64,000 bases of DNA from Holtermannia corniformis (taxonomy: Eukaryota > Basidiomycota > Tremellomycetes > Holtermanniales). Within the stretch, counting starts at the first letter, position 1. Each line of letters starts with the position of its first letter. The notes below the pieces were generated by a model. That model was not told the DNA's origin. It saw only the letters and a list, made by a program, of their open reading frames with translations, and did no database searches. The stretch covers positions 1,045,169 to 1,109,168 of the forward strand of contig BCIJ01000003.1 of assembly GCA_001599935.1 (NCBI GenBank), read 5' to 3'. The position numbers and the translations under genes were made by a program. Shown here piece after piece: positions 22,647 to 32,776 of this stretch.

Positions 22647-23417
22647 TTTTGGGTTTCTTGGGGTTATGGGTGGGCTCAAGGTTGGGCTTGAACTGGGATA
22701 ACTGCTTGGGATCAGCACCAGTGATGAGCATTCTCGGGTGCGATGTGACAAGACGAGTCCTTTCACAACCGGGCAGAGTACACTCCGCGCGTGAAAGGAA
22801 GCGCCGTGAGAAGCAAGGCTAGACCGGTGTGGGCCGACCTGTACCGCGTATGGCGAGCTCGCGTATGAGCTCGCGTATGACGATCAAGCACGTCGTGTCG
22901 CGTTCTGTCATATCGCTGCAAAGCAACCCAGCACGTTGAGACGCGACTCACTCCTATCGCGACGAGTCGACGAGTGAAGATCTCCACACGGGTGCAGTCG
23001 ATGACGTGGGTTTTCCGGGTGATTGCTTTGCTTGGTTCTGTTGGATGCATCCGATCGAAGCGAGAGCATAGGGTACAGCCGGTGGATGGGAACGACGGTG
23101 GGAAAAGGACAATAGTCAGCGTGTGTGAAAATCTTCTCGGCGCGGCCAGACGCTGCCGCCGTGCCGACTGGAGCGTTCGCGCCGTCGGCTGGTACAAGGA
23201 TGGAGAGTACTGACCAGAGAACCTTTGGACCTCAACTTGCACAGACGGGGCGGTGGACGAGCGAGAGAGCGGCAGACGAACCAAAGAAACTCGGTGACCG
23301 GCGGCGGAATCGAACGAGCGGCGTTTGCAGTCGATAACACCGAGAGCGGTTTGGCACTCGACTTTGGATCGACTCGAGCAAAGGCTATGTACATCGTCTA
23401 CTCTCCTCACGTCCATC
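22647..23417. other. Upstream region of the poly(A)-binding protein gene
   Basis: No gene seen. An upstream ATG at 22731 (minus) lies 85 bases before the PAB1 start in a different frame of the spliced mRNA. A short repeat GAGCTCGCGTATGA-like occurs twice near 22853-22880. ORFs here lack ATG starts or domain content. Confidence 0.4.
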
Positions 23418-24580
23418 TCAGAGCTCGAGCGCGGCTTGGAAATAGCCAGTCGCGAGCTCGTACACCTTTTGGTACTGCTTCAAGTTCTCATCGTTGCTCA
23501 GATCGGCGCGTGCGGCCGCCCAGCCGTGGTGTCTGCGAACGCTATCAGCGCGACCTTTCGCGTCCAGGATCATCTCACACCGTGTCAAAGAGGTGGTACG
23601 CGTTCGTCTGGCTGTACGCGTTTCCGTTGAGAGCGCTCTGGAATGTCGAAACGACCTCTTTCGGCTCGTCCTGGGTACAGCTGTCAGCGTGGGAGCAACA
23701 TGGGTCGCGGTGGCACCGACCTTGGACGGGAAGAAGCCGAGGGGGACGGTGAGAGCCTTGGCGTCGTCGTTGGCAATCATGGCCGGGTGGATGACGGCGC
23801 TGGCGTCGAATGGCTCGGGCGTGGCGCTCGCGACCAGGACGAGCTTGCCGCCTGGAGTCGGATCAGCATTGTAGACAGACAGCCCAAAAGAAGTCGCAAC
23901 CAATGCTCGCACTCGAGGAATGAACGCGGTAGTACGGCGTTGCACTCGAAAGTCAAGCAACTCACCCCAGCAGTATCCATACACGCCCACCTTTTCCACT
24001 CCCTCGGCCTTGAGCGCCTCACCAAACGCACAGAGCTCCTTGAGCCGATCCTGCACGTTTGCGCTGACCGGTCGACTTTAGCCGAGCTCGGCATGCCAAC
24101 CTCGGATGGTGCACTCACGTCCCTTGAAAGAACTTTTTCAGCTCGTCCTTGTCACCGTCTTTAGACTTTGGGAACGGCGAACCCTTGAACAGGTCGGGCA
24201 TGTAGACCTTGACGCCGAGATTGGCAGCGAGGATGTCTGCGCCCTTTGCCAAGTGAGCGACAGCGTGGCACATTTGCCAAGACAAACCTGCTGCGTCGTG
24301 TTCCTAACGAGCGTCAGCGCCCGCACAACACTTTGGTTTCGTCAACACACCAGAACCCAAAGATGTCATAGACGGCCACGAGCGCCGTCTTGGCCCCCTC
24401 CGGACCCGTCACATAGACCTTTTCGAAACCGTGCAGAGGCTTGACTTGGCCTTTGAGCTTGTAGTCGGGTGATGGGTCGACGGGGAGGTGCGTCCCGGCC
24501 GTTGGGCAGCACTCTGTGGGGTGTCAGCAGTGCAGAGGGTGAGTGATCGAGGATAGCGGCATACCCGTTGTGGATGACAT
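23418..24580 (-). CDS. Dienelactone hydrolase family protein
   Basis: An alpha/beta hydrolase of the dienelactone hydrolase class, about 270 residues. Exon 1 is just MSSTT at 24580; splicing places ECCPTAGTHLP, the family's cysteine-rich opening, next. Then come LHGFEKVYVTGPEGAKTALVAVYDIFGF, LAANLGVKVYMPDLFKG, and the nucleophile elbow GVYGYCWG with the catalytic Cys (about 23985). The catalytic His is in HHGWAAARADLSN (about 23490), followed by YQKVYELATGYFQAALEL. Five or so short introns interrupt it. Bacterial relatives hydrolyse dienelactones in chloroaromatic breakdown. Most fungal copies are uncharacterised carboxylic-ester hydrolases in the cytosol. Confidence 0.85.
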
Positions 24581-25417
24581 TGTGCGTGTTTGGTGTGGAT
24601 GGATCAAGTCGGTCAGTGGTCGATGGCTCTGGGCGCGTGCTCTTGGCGGAAGCTTGTCTAGCGTACTTGTGGATCCTTTGCACTGCGCAATAGCACGGTT
24701 GCGACTAGACAGCAAGACTGCGAGTCCTACACGCTGCATACGAACCCTTTGGCTGCTCTACTGACTGCTGCTGCTGCTGGACAGCGAGTGCGCCGAGGAC
24801 AGTACAGGTTGGTGCGTTGGTGGGTGGAGGTCTGACCGCACACGACGCGAGCACTCGGAGCTGGGCAGCAAACGCCCATGGGAGCCTGCGGACCCGTCTG
24901 TAACATGGTCAGAGCCCATTTGCTGCATTGCAAACAGCACATGTGAACGACTACCGAGGGTAATGCAAGCGCATACATGGCGGCAAACGGCCGTGCGGCC
25001 CAGCAGGACAGTGTTGCGCACTCTGGCATGGCGCCAACCCGTTTGCCGCCTCGCCCACTGCATCAGACGCATCGCTCTCTTTGCGAGACTGATCAAGGCG
25101 CCCGCTGCGGGTCAGCAAATGGCCTACAGCGCAAAGCAAGCCTGTACATTCCAAATCAAAGACTCGCCGTCAGTGTTCCTGCGATGATGACCCCACAGCT
25201 TGGCTCTTGTGAATCTACCTGGAGATGCTGCAGGCGTCAGTAGCAGTGCGTGCTTTGGGCGAGACCGTCCCCCAGTCTAGCCACTCTCAACAATCCCAGC
25301 AGGGGTACAACGCATCCAATATCATTTCGTGTGGTTTCCTTTGCCTACCCCCTGAAGCGTACAACGGCCACGGGCCTCTTCCCGTTTCTATCAGTCTCCT
25401 AGCACGCCCTTGCGACG
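24581..25417. other. Intergenic region without a supported gene
   Basis: Upstream of the hydrolase gene and downstream of the small gene at 25418-25713. Several overlapping ORFs on both strands have no domain or splice pattern. A (CTG)5-like run sits near 24764-24778. Confidence 0.4.
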
Positions 25418-25713
25418 CTACAGCACGCCAACGCCCACGAGCCACCCGCTCAGCCTCTCGAGCTCATCCCACGAGCCGACGCGCTTGGCGGCTTCAAACG
25501 CTCCGGTCGCGAGCCTGGCCTTGTCGTCGGGTGAGAGCTGGTCCTGAGTGTCCGTCTCGGCGGGTGGGATCGCGATCGGTTGAGTTTGGTTCAAGATGCG
25601 CGGGATGGGGACCGGGACGGGTTGCTGGGCGCTAGTAGCCTGTGAGGTGATCAGCGTTGTGCAAGCGTGGGGCGGACAGGTAGACGTACAATGTTGATGG
25701 GAGCGGCAGACAT
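25418..25713 (-). CDS. Small acidic-amphipathic protein, unknown
   Basis: A two-exon gene. Exon 1 encodes MSAAPINI, followed by a canonical intron (GTACGT at its start, CACCTCACAG at its end, with CTGAT inside). Exon 2 continues ATSAQQPVPVPIPRILNQ, a DTQDQLSPDDKARLATG stretch, and a C-terminal AAKRVGSWDELERLSGWLVGVGVL. The total is about 80 residues. The C-terminal half is predicted helical with a hydrophobic end. I do not recognise the family. Support comes from the clean start, the well-formed intron, the strong codon bias and the in-frame stop, not from homology. Confidence 0.55.
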
Positions 25714-26650
25714 GATTCTAGACTAGTGTGCAGACAGTATGCGTAGTGCCGATCCCGGATCAGAGCTGGGTCTCGAGTCGAGCGTGGTCAGGCCTTTATA
25801 CACGAGCTCGTGAGCATTGCGTGCTGCCGCTGACGTGGCAGCCGCCCTTTGACGCGTGATCCATCGCAATCTCGCACTTTCGTCGCGTCTCGTCACCTCT
25901 CGTTGGCGCGCTGGCAGAAAGGAGGGTCAGTCTCTAGCGTGTTCGAGCGGGGGCCATCCATTGTGCTTGGTGTGGAGGCGGTGCTGCGACCGCGTTGGGT
26001 GGACCTTTGAGATGGTCCAAGGTCACTCCGTTGTGTGGTGGAGCTGCATGCATCTCTCCGTCATCAAGCTTCATCTCCTGAATGAGATCAGCACCGAAAG
26101 CGACTAGGCAGAGCAGAATGCACGTGTAGTCGTTGGAGCATCGGCCCAATGTGAAGTGTGACGCTCCACTGGGCGCCTTGGATCCTGCTCGTCTCGAGAT
26201 CTCTATTGCGCCATACAACTGCTGGTAATCATGCTGCCCAGTGGGTCGTGCGCGTCCGTCAGCCAGTGACCAGCAGGGACCAAGCCTCTTGCATCTACTC
26301 GGACGTGGGGGGCCAACCGCAATGTGGCAAATGCACCTCCTCGACCGCTGCCAGTCCTGCTCGACCTAGTGAATGGCCGTCACTCCTCTCGTCCCTCCTG
26401 CTTCCTCTTGCTCTTGTCCAGTGCTTGCCTTGCCGATCCCCTGCCTTCCCACTGCTACCTACCATCTACTCTGGCGCGGCCGAGTAACGCCGTATGAATA
26501 TGATCACGTGACTATGCCAATCCCCAGCCTACGAGATTCCCCCACTGTTCGAGCGAAACCATTAGCACCACCACTCTCGTCCTCTTCCTCGTCCTCATCC
26601 TCGCCTCCCTCGTCCTCTCCACCGCAAGACTCGGAGACTGCCTGCCCATC
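25714..26650. promoter_or_regulatory. Intergenic region upstream of the fatty acid synthase gene
   Basis: Divergent promoter of the small gene (minus) and the synthase gene (plus). It holds a CACGTG box (26505-26510) in ATCACGTGAC context about 145 bases from the synthase ATG, and a pyrimidine-rich tract at about 26573-26630 directly before the start, as is common in strongly expressed fungal genes. No ACP or transacylase coding sequence is present here. Confidence 0.5.
26505..26510. promoter_or_regulatory. CACGTG E-box upstream of FAS
   Basis: A palindromic bHLH-type site inside ATCACGTGAC. In yeasts, E-box variants in FAS promoters bind Ino2/Ino4-type or SREBP-like bHLH factors. Which factor applies here is unknown. 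Confidence 0.35.
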
Positions 26651-29600
26651 ATGTCCAAGGACGCGGCAGCCCGCAGGGACCTGACGACGCGCTGCCTCAA
26701 CATCATCAACCGTGCCGACGATGACCTCGTAAAGTGCGTGGCTCGATCATGCCCCGCAGCGCTGACCACTCCAGCTTCATGCAGTACAGGATCGATCAGA
26801 CAGACCCCACGGCAGGACCGACGCACGAGGCTGCAAAGACGTTTGGCCAGCTCTTGATCGACAACACGCGCGAGGCCATCAAGCTCGACCCAAAGTACAA
26901 GGATGGTCCGTGCACCGTGGCTGGCACAAGCATGCTGACCTTGGCCGTCGATAGTGACGATCCCGATGGCACCGCACACGGAAATCTCCCCAAAGGGCGG
27001 CATCATCTACTCGGAGATTGAGCGTGAAAACGTACGCAAGCTCGAGGCATATGTCAAGGGTGGGTTGCTTGCACAGGATCGCTCATAGGTAGCTGACGCT
27101 TGCTCTGAACGTAGAGATGGCAAAGGGCGGCGAGGTCGAGCCGTCAGTCAATCTCGACAAGGTTCAGCAGGACATCTGTCAGTGTCGGTACTGAGCAACA
27201 ACTCGCGCTGACGCCTCGCAGCCAAGCTGTGGCAGCTCGTCAGCAGCCAGCCTGCCATCTCCGAGGCTCAAAAGTGTCCGTACCCGCTCAAACACCCACA
27301 GCGACTGACCGCACCCCACAGCGGCCATCAAGGGCCTCTACAGCGAAGTCATCAAGTCGCTCGGCCGCACAGAGGAAAAGAAGCCGCAGCCACGCACGCG
27401 CCGCTCCTCGTCCCAGTTCCTCCGCCCAAACGTCGCAGACCCGACCGAGGTCCAGTCGTCCAACCTACCGTTCCTCCACCTCAAGCGCAAGACGGGTGCA
27501 GACTGGGCCTACTCGCAAAAGCTCACAAACATCTACTTTGACGTCTTGACCGAGATTGCGACCGACGGCACGACGTTTGCAAAAAAGGCCGCTTTGCTCA
27601 CCGGTGTCGGCAAGGGCTCGATCGGTGTCGAGATCCTCAAGGGCTTGCTCTCGGGCGGTGCGGCCTGTGTGGTCACGACGTCGCGCTACAGCCGCGCCGC
27701 CGTCGACTACTACAAGGCCATCTACCACGAGTGCGGCGCAAAAGGCTCAAAGCTCGTCGTCGTCCCCTTCAACGGTGGTGAGTGCTCGGTCGCACCATCT
27801 GGCCCAGCTAACGTCCATAGCCTCAAAGCAGGATGTCGAGGCGCTCGTCGAATACATCTACTCGACTCTCAACCTCGACCTCGACTACATTATCCCATTC
27901 GCGGCACTGCCCGAGAACGGTCGCGAGATCGACGGCCTCGACGACAAGAGCGAGCTCGCGCACCGCCTCATGCTCACAAACGTCTTGCGCCTCCTCGGCG
28001 CCGTCAAGAGCAAAAAGGCCAGCCGCCACTTTGTCACGCGCCCGACTCAGGTCATACTCCCGCTCTCGCCCAACCACGGCATCTTTGGCAACGACGGGCT
28101 GTACGCAGAGTCCAAGATTGCACTCGAGACGCTCTTCAACCGCTGGAGCTCGGAGAGCTGGGGCGAGTACCTTTGTATCGCGGGTGCTGTCATTGGGTGC
28201 GTAGACATGTCGAGTGTCGAACCGCGCTGACCTTGCAGGTGGACGCGCGGGACCGGGCTCATGAGCGCAACAAACTTTGTCGCCGAAGGTCTCGAAAAGC
28301 TCGGCGTTCGCACCTTTTCGGCAAAGGAAATGGCGTTCAACATCCTCGGCCTCATGCACCCGCTCTTGTTCGACATTACCCAGATCGAGCCCATCTGGGC
28401 CGACCTCAACGGCGGCATGGACCGCGTCGGCAACATTGCAGAAGTCATGACCAACATCCGGCTCGACCTCTACGCGACCTCGGACCTCCGCCGCGCCGTC
28501 AGCATTGACAACAGTGCAGACTTTCGCGTCATCAACGGCTCTGATGCCGAGCGCCTCCACCAAAAGGTCACGATTGCGCCTCGTGCAAACTTCCAGTTCG
28601 ACTTTCCGGCCATCGATTCGCGCCAGTCACTCGACAAGCTCGCTCACTTGCGTGGCTTGATCGACCTCGACAAGGTGATTGTTTGCACTGGGTTCGCCGA
28701 AGTCGGTCCTTGGGGCTCGTCACGTACCCGATGGGAGATGGAGGCTCGTGGCGAGTTTACGATCGAAGGCTGCATCGAGATGGCCTGGATGACGGGCCAC
28801 ATCAAGCACTTTGACGGTCGCTTGAAATCGGGCAAGGCCTACGTCGGCTGGGTCGACGCCAAGACCGAGGAGCCTGTTGATGACAAGGACGTGCGCGCAA
28901 AGTATGAAAAGCAAATCATCGAGCACGCCGGGATCCGGATCATCGAGCCCGACCTCTTCTACGGCTACAACCCGGAAAAGAAGGTCTTCCACCAAGAGAT
29001 CGAGCTCAACCACGACCTCGAGCCCCTCGAGATCTCGCAAGAGGACGCGGCCCGCTTCAAGCGCGAGCAGGGTGACAAGTGCGACGTCTGGGCCCAGGCT
29101 TCGGGCGAGTGGTTTGTCAAATTCAAGAAGGGCGCCCGCGTCTTCATCCCCAAGGCGATCAAGTTTGACCGTGTCGTTGCCGGTCAGATCCCGACGGGCT
29201 GGGATGCAAAGCGTTACGGTCTCCCAGAGGACATTGTTGCCCAGACTGACCGGTGAGTGGGCTTGCGCTTCGTCCTGCACAGCTGACGTGACATAGCACC
29301 GCGCTTTGGGCCCTCGTCTGCACGATGGAGGCTCTCATCGAGTCGGGTGTCACGGACCCATACGAGCTCTACAAGCACGTCCACCCGTCCGAGGTTGGCA
29401 CCAGTATCGGTTCCGGTATGGGCGGCATGCACTCTCTCAGCGCCATGTTCAAGGACCGCCGCGAGGAAAAGGACGTGCAGAAGGATATTCTTCAGGAAAC
29501 GTCAGTAGCTCTCTTCGTGTCGAGCCCAGCTCATCCCTGTAGCTTCATCAACACTGTTGCTGGCTGGGTCAACCTGTTGCTGCTCTCGTCAAGCGGTCCG

Positions 29601-31605
29601 GTCAAGATCCCTGTTGGTGCCTGGTGAGTGCACGAGCATACCTCAGCGCCTCTTACCCTCGCAGTGCCACCGCCCTTCAGTCGGTTGAAATTGCCTGCGA
29701 CACGATCCTCTCGGGCAAGGCAAAGGTCATGGTCGCCGGTGGCTTTGACGACTTTTCCGAAGAGGGCTCGTTCGAGTTTGCCAACATGAAGGCGACTAGC
29801 AACGCCGAGACCGAGTTTGCCATGGGCCGCGAACCCAACGAGTTCTCGCGCCCGATGACGACTACTCGTGCTGGCGTGAGTGCTTTGACCATTGTGGATA
29901 GGAACTGACCGCTGCAGTTCATGGAGTCGCAGGGTGCTGGTGTGCACATTCTCATGAGCGCCAAGACTGCGATTGAGATGGGCGCCACGATTCGCTCCAT
30001 CGTCGGCTACACTTCGACACATACGGACAAGGCTGGTCGCTCGATCCCTGCACCTGGTCGCGGCGTGCTCTCGACCGCTCGTGAGATCAAGCCCGAGGTG
30101 CCGCTCCCGATCCTCGACGTCAAGTACCGTGCGCGTCAACTTGCATTCCGCCGCAAGCAAATCTCTCAATGGCTCGAGAACGAGCACGAGCTTCTCCGCA
30201 TCGAGCTCGATGCTCGCAAGGCTGCCGGCGGGTCAGACGACGACGCCTTCTTCAACTCGCGCGTCAGCTTCATTGACGCCGAGGCGCGCAGGCAGGAGAA
30301 GGACGCGCTTGCGACGTTTGGCATGCTCGAGGGCTCGGACCCCAACGTTGCGCCTCTGCGCCGCGCCCTTGCCGTCTGGGGCTTGACGATCGACGACGTC
30401 GGCGTCGTCTCGTGCCACGGCACGTCGACCAACGCCAACGACAAGAACGAGACTGGCGTCTACAACCTGCAATTCAAGCAGCTCGGACGAACAAAGGGCA
30501 ATGCTGTGCCGGTGATCGCGCAGAAGAGCTTGACGGGTCACCCCAAGGGTGGTGCGGCTGCCTGGCAGTTCAACGGTCTCAACCAGGTCCTCACCACTGC
30601 CCTGATCCCGGGCAACCACAACGCCGACAACATTGCGGCCGAGCTTCAAAAGTTCAACTACCTCTTCTTCCCCTCCAAGCCGATCCAGCACATCCAGATC
30701 GAGGTCGGTATCCTCACCTCGTTCGGCTTCGGTCAAGTTGGTGGTCAAGTCGCCCTCATTCACCCGCGGTACCTTTTCGCATCGCTCGAGCCCGCTGCGC
30801 TCGAGGCCTACGCCGCTCGCAGGCAACGGCGCCAGCACAAGACGTATGCGCGCATGTCGGCGTCGCTCGTGTCCAACAACCTCGTGCAGATCAAGGAGGC
30901 GCCACCCTACACTGCCGAGCTCGAGGGCGATGTCTTGCTCAACCCGCTCGCCCGCGCTGGTCCCAGCAAGGACTCGTTTGCGTTCCAGGGCAAGCTGCCT
31001 TCAGCGAAGCCGCTCGACACGGCCAACGCTGGCACGCTCAAGGCTTTGTTCAAGCAGGCCGAGTCTGAGGGGATCGCCGGTGTTGGGTGCGTGCTTTGAT
31101 CAATACGAGGAAATGTGTGCTTACTGTAACAGGGTGGACACTGAACTGATCTCGAGCGTGCCGACCTCGGAGACTTTCCGGTCACGCAACTTTACCGAGG
31201 CCGAGGTGTGTGACATGTCGCGTTTGAGGTTGATGGCTGATGTGTGGACCAGATTGAGTACTGCTTGGCTGCTCCTGACCCGACTGCGTCGTTTGCTGGT
31301 CGCTGGGCTGCCAAGGAGGCTGTGGTACGTTGGTTTGCTGTCTGACGTGCGACACTGACATGGCGCAGTTCAAGGCACTCTCCGTACCGTCCAAGGGTGC
31401 TGGCGCCAGCTTGAAGGACATTGAGATTGTTGCGACGCCTTCTGGTCCCACAGTACGTGTCCCCCTACCCACGTACGCAGAGCAGGCTGACGTCGCTCAG
31501 GTCAAGCTGTCCGGTGACGCGCTCGCGGCTGGTGGCTCCAAGGACATCAAGGTCTCGCTGAGCCACTCTGATGCGTCGGTCGTTGCGTTTGCGGTCGCCA
31601 AGTAG
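26651..31605 (+). CDS. FAS2: Fatty acid synthase alpha-type subunit limited to KR-KS-PPT
   Basis: Multi-exon gene of roughly 1,400 codons. The first exon [20 protein letters not shown] aligns with the linker that follows the ACP in ascomycete alpha subunits. Then come the ketoreductase ([28 protein letters not shown] with the Tyr-Lys pair), the ketosynthase (active-site VGACATALQS built across the intron near 29620-29665; [28 protein letters not shown]) and the phosphopantetheinyl transferase (spliced [18 protein letters not shown] and AAKEAVFKAL). It ends [11 protein letters not shown]. The usual N-terminal part (end of malonyl/palmitoyl transferase plus the ACP) is not encoded upstream: in-frame stops lie before the CT-rich tract. 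The enzyme works in the cytosolic type I FAS barrel. The missing domains must be supplied by another polypeptide if this gene is functional. Confidence 0.92.
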
Positions 31606-32067
31606 TCGGCGTGTTTGATTGTCATGATGTGAGTCGTCGTGCTTTACAGGCTCACACACGCTCACTCTGTTTGCTCAGGTTCGTTACGAATCCGGTCTCC
31701 CTCATAGAGTTGCGTCGTTTGCGGTTGTGCCATAGTAGAGGCCGTCCATAGCTTCGATCCAAGCGCTGCCGTCCATGCTCTGTTTGCACTGCCACTGGCC
31801 AAGGATGGCGTTGAAGCCCCTATTGAGCGGGATCGGCCCCTCGGCCGTGAGATCCGGGTCGCCAACCTCCTATGTGTTGCACTCTCGACGTTGACCTCGG
31901 TAGCCATAGCAACGCTCACTGACAGATTAGAAGCGACAAGGCTGGTCGTGGTCCTCTGAGAGAGCGTCAGAGTGAGTGGGTGGCGACACGTCCACCGCCC
32001 AGCTGCAGTGGAGATGCGCCCTGTTGACGATTCGATAGCGAGCTGACCCCTTGGGCTCAGTCGAACG
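31606..32067. other. Intergenic region with a coding-like antisense ORF
   Basis: Between the synthase stop and the CRIB gene start. On the minus strand, 31702 to about 31865 reads as a clean exon ending ANDATL-stop, preceded by a plausible intron and an ORF reaching 32132 without any ATG. It may be the 3' part of a small gene or chance. Confidence 0.3.
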
Positions 32068-32776
32068 ATGCAGCGAGTCTTGCAGCTAGAGGAGCCCTTG
32101 CGACGACCCGGACTGTTCAGCACACCATCCACTTTGCCGCCTTTGGCGCTCTACGGACAGCCGGAGCCCAGCAAGTCGACCTTTCTCAGACCTGCGTCGA
32201 CTCTACTTCATTCTGGCTTCTATGATCTGCTGCAACTTGTGACCCCCTCAAGATTCGTTGGAGGTGGAGAGGACGCCGCGGTCATGCCGACACAGCTCAT
32301 CGCACGGCGCTACGAGGAGAATGTTGCGAGGCGGGAAGAACCCCCCAAGTTGGTGCCGCGACCGGTAGGAGCACCCCTGCTGGGCCAAGCGGCGCGAAAA
32401 CGGGTGGTCGACAAGCGTAGCATATCACGCCCGCTCGAGTTCAGGTGAGTTAGTACTGGGTCCGACTTGACTCGGGGTGGTTGATGGCGTCGCAGGCACG
32501 TCGTACATGCCTCGACGGCCGAGCAAGCTATGGAGTTGTTGGTCAGGTGGGGCACAGATGGGGTAGGAAAGGTCGGAGGTCAGTTGGCTTTCTTCCGACT
32601 GGGCGATGCTGATCCGCCAAGATCCAGCCTGGGCGCTGCCGATCAAAGATCTAGTACGCTCGCGAGCGCAAGAGCAGCAAGCGCGTGCCGTGGCAGCAGT
32701 CCTGAACGCACAAAGAGATGGAATGTGCGCACGCTCATGCCGACCGCACGTCAAGCTGACGTCCTCAGTAATATGA
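32068..32776 (+). CDS. CRIB-domain protein (Cdc42/Rac-binding), small
   Basis: Three exons (32068-32444, 32496-32578, 32622-32776) sum to 615 nt, giving 204 residues. The CRIB (p21-Rho-binding) motif ISRPLEFRHVVHAS spans the first intron and matches I-S-x-P-x2-F-x-H-x2-H; the final V-G is A-S. It is followed by helix AEQAMELLVRWGTDGVGKVG and, after intron 2, DPAWALPIKDLVRSRAQEQQ. Upstream is LLHSGFYDLLQLV and a basic region. CRIB motifs bind GTP-loaded Cdc42 or Rac. The TGA stop at 32774-32776 overlaps the ATG of the downstream NDR kinase (32773). Retention of the 43-nt second intron instead fuses the CRIB frame to the kinase frame without a stop. Partner GTPase regulators in the window include RhoGDI at 44.3 kb. 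Confidence 0.75.

Noticed and set aside
20800..22731. PAB1 model starting at the upstream ATG 22731 without the first intron
   Set aside because: The spliced start [11 protein letters not shown] joins cleanly to the Ala/Pro linker and fits the usual PABP N-terminus. The longer reading is kept only as a finding.
24727..25096. Overlapping minus ORFs rich in Cys and Ala
   Set aside because: No ATG-plus-intron model gives a recognisable protein; probably non-coding.
27823..28563. 246-codon minus-strand ORF inside the FAS gene, and similar long antisense ORFs at 30233-30838, 28720-29280, 6238-6942, 21985-22701
   Set aside because: Shadows of strongly biased GC-rich genes. The plus or minus partner has clear domains; these have none.
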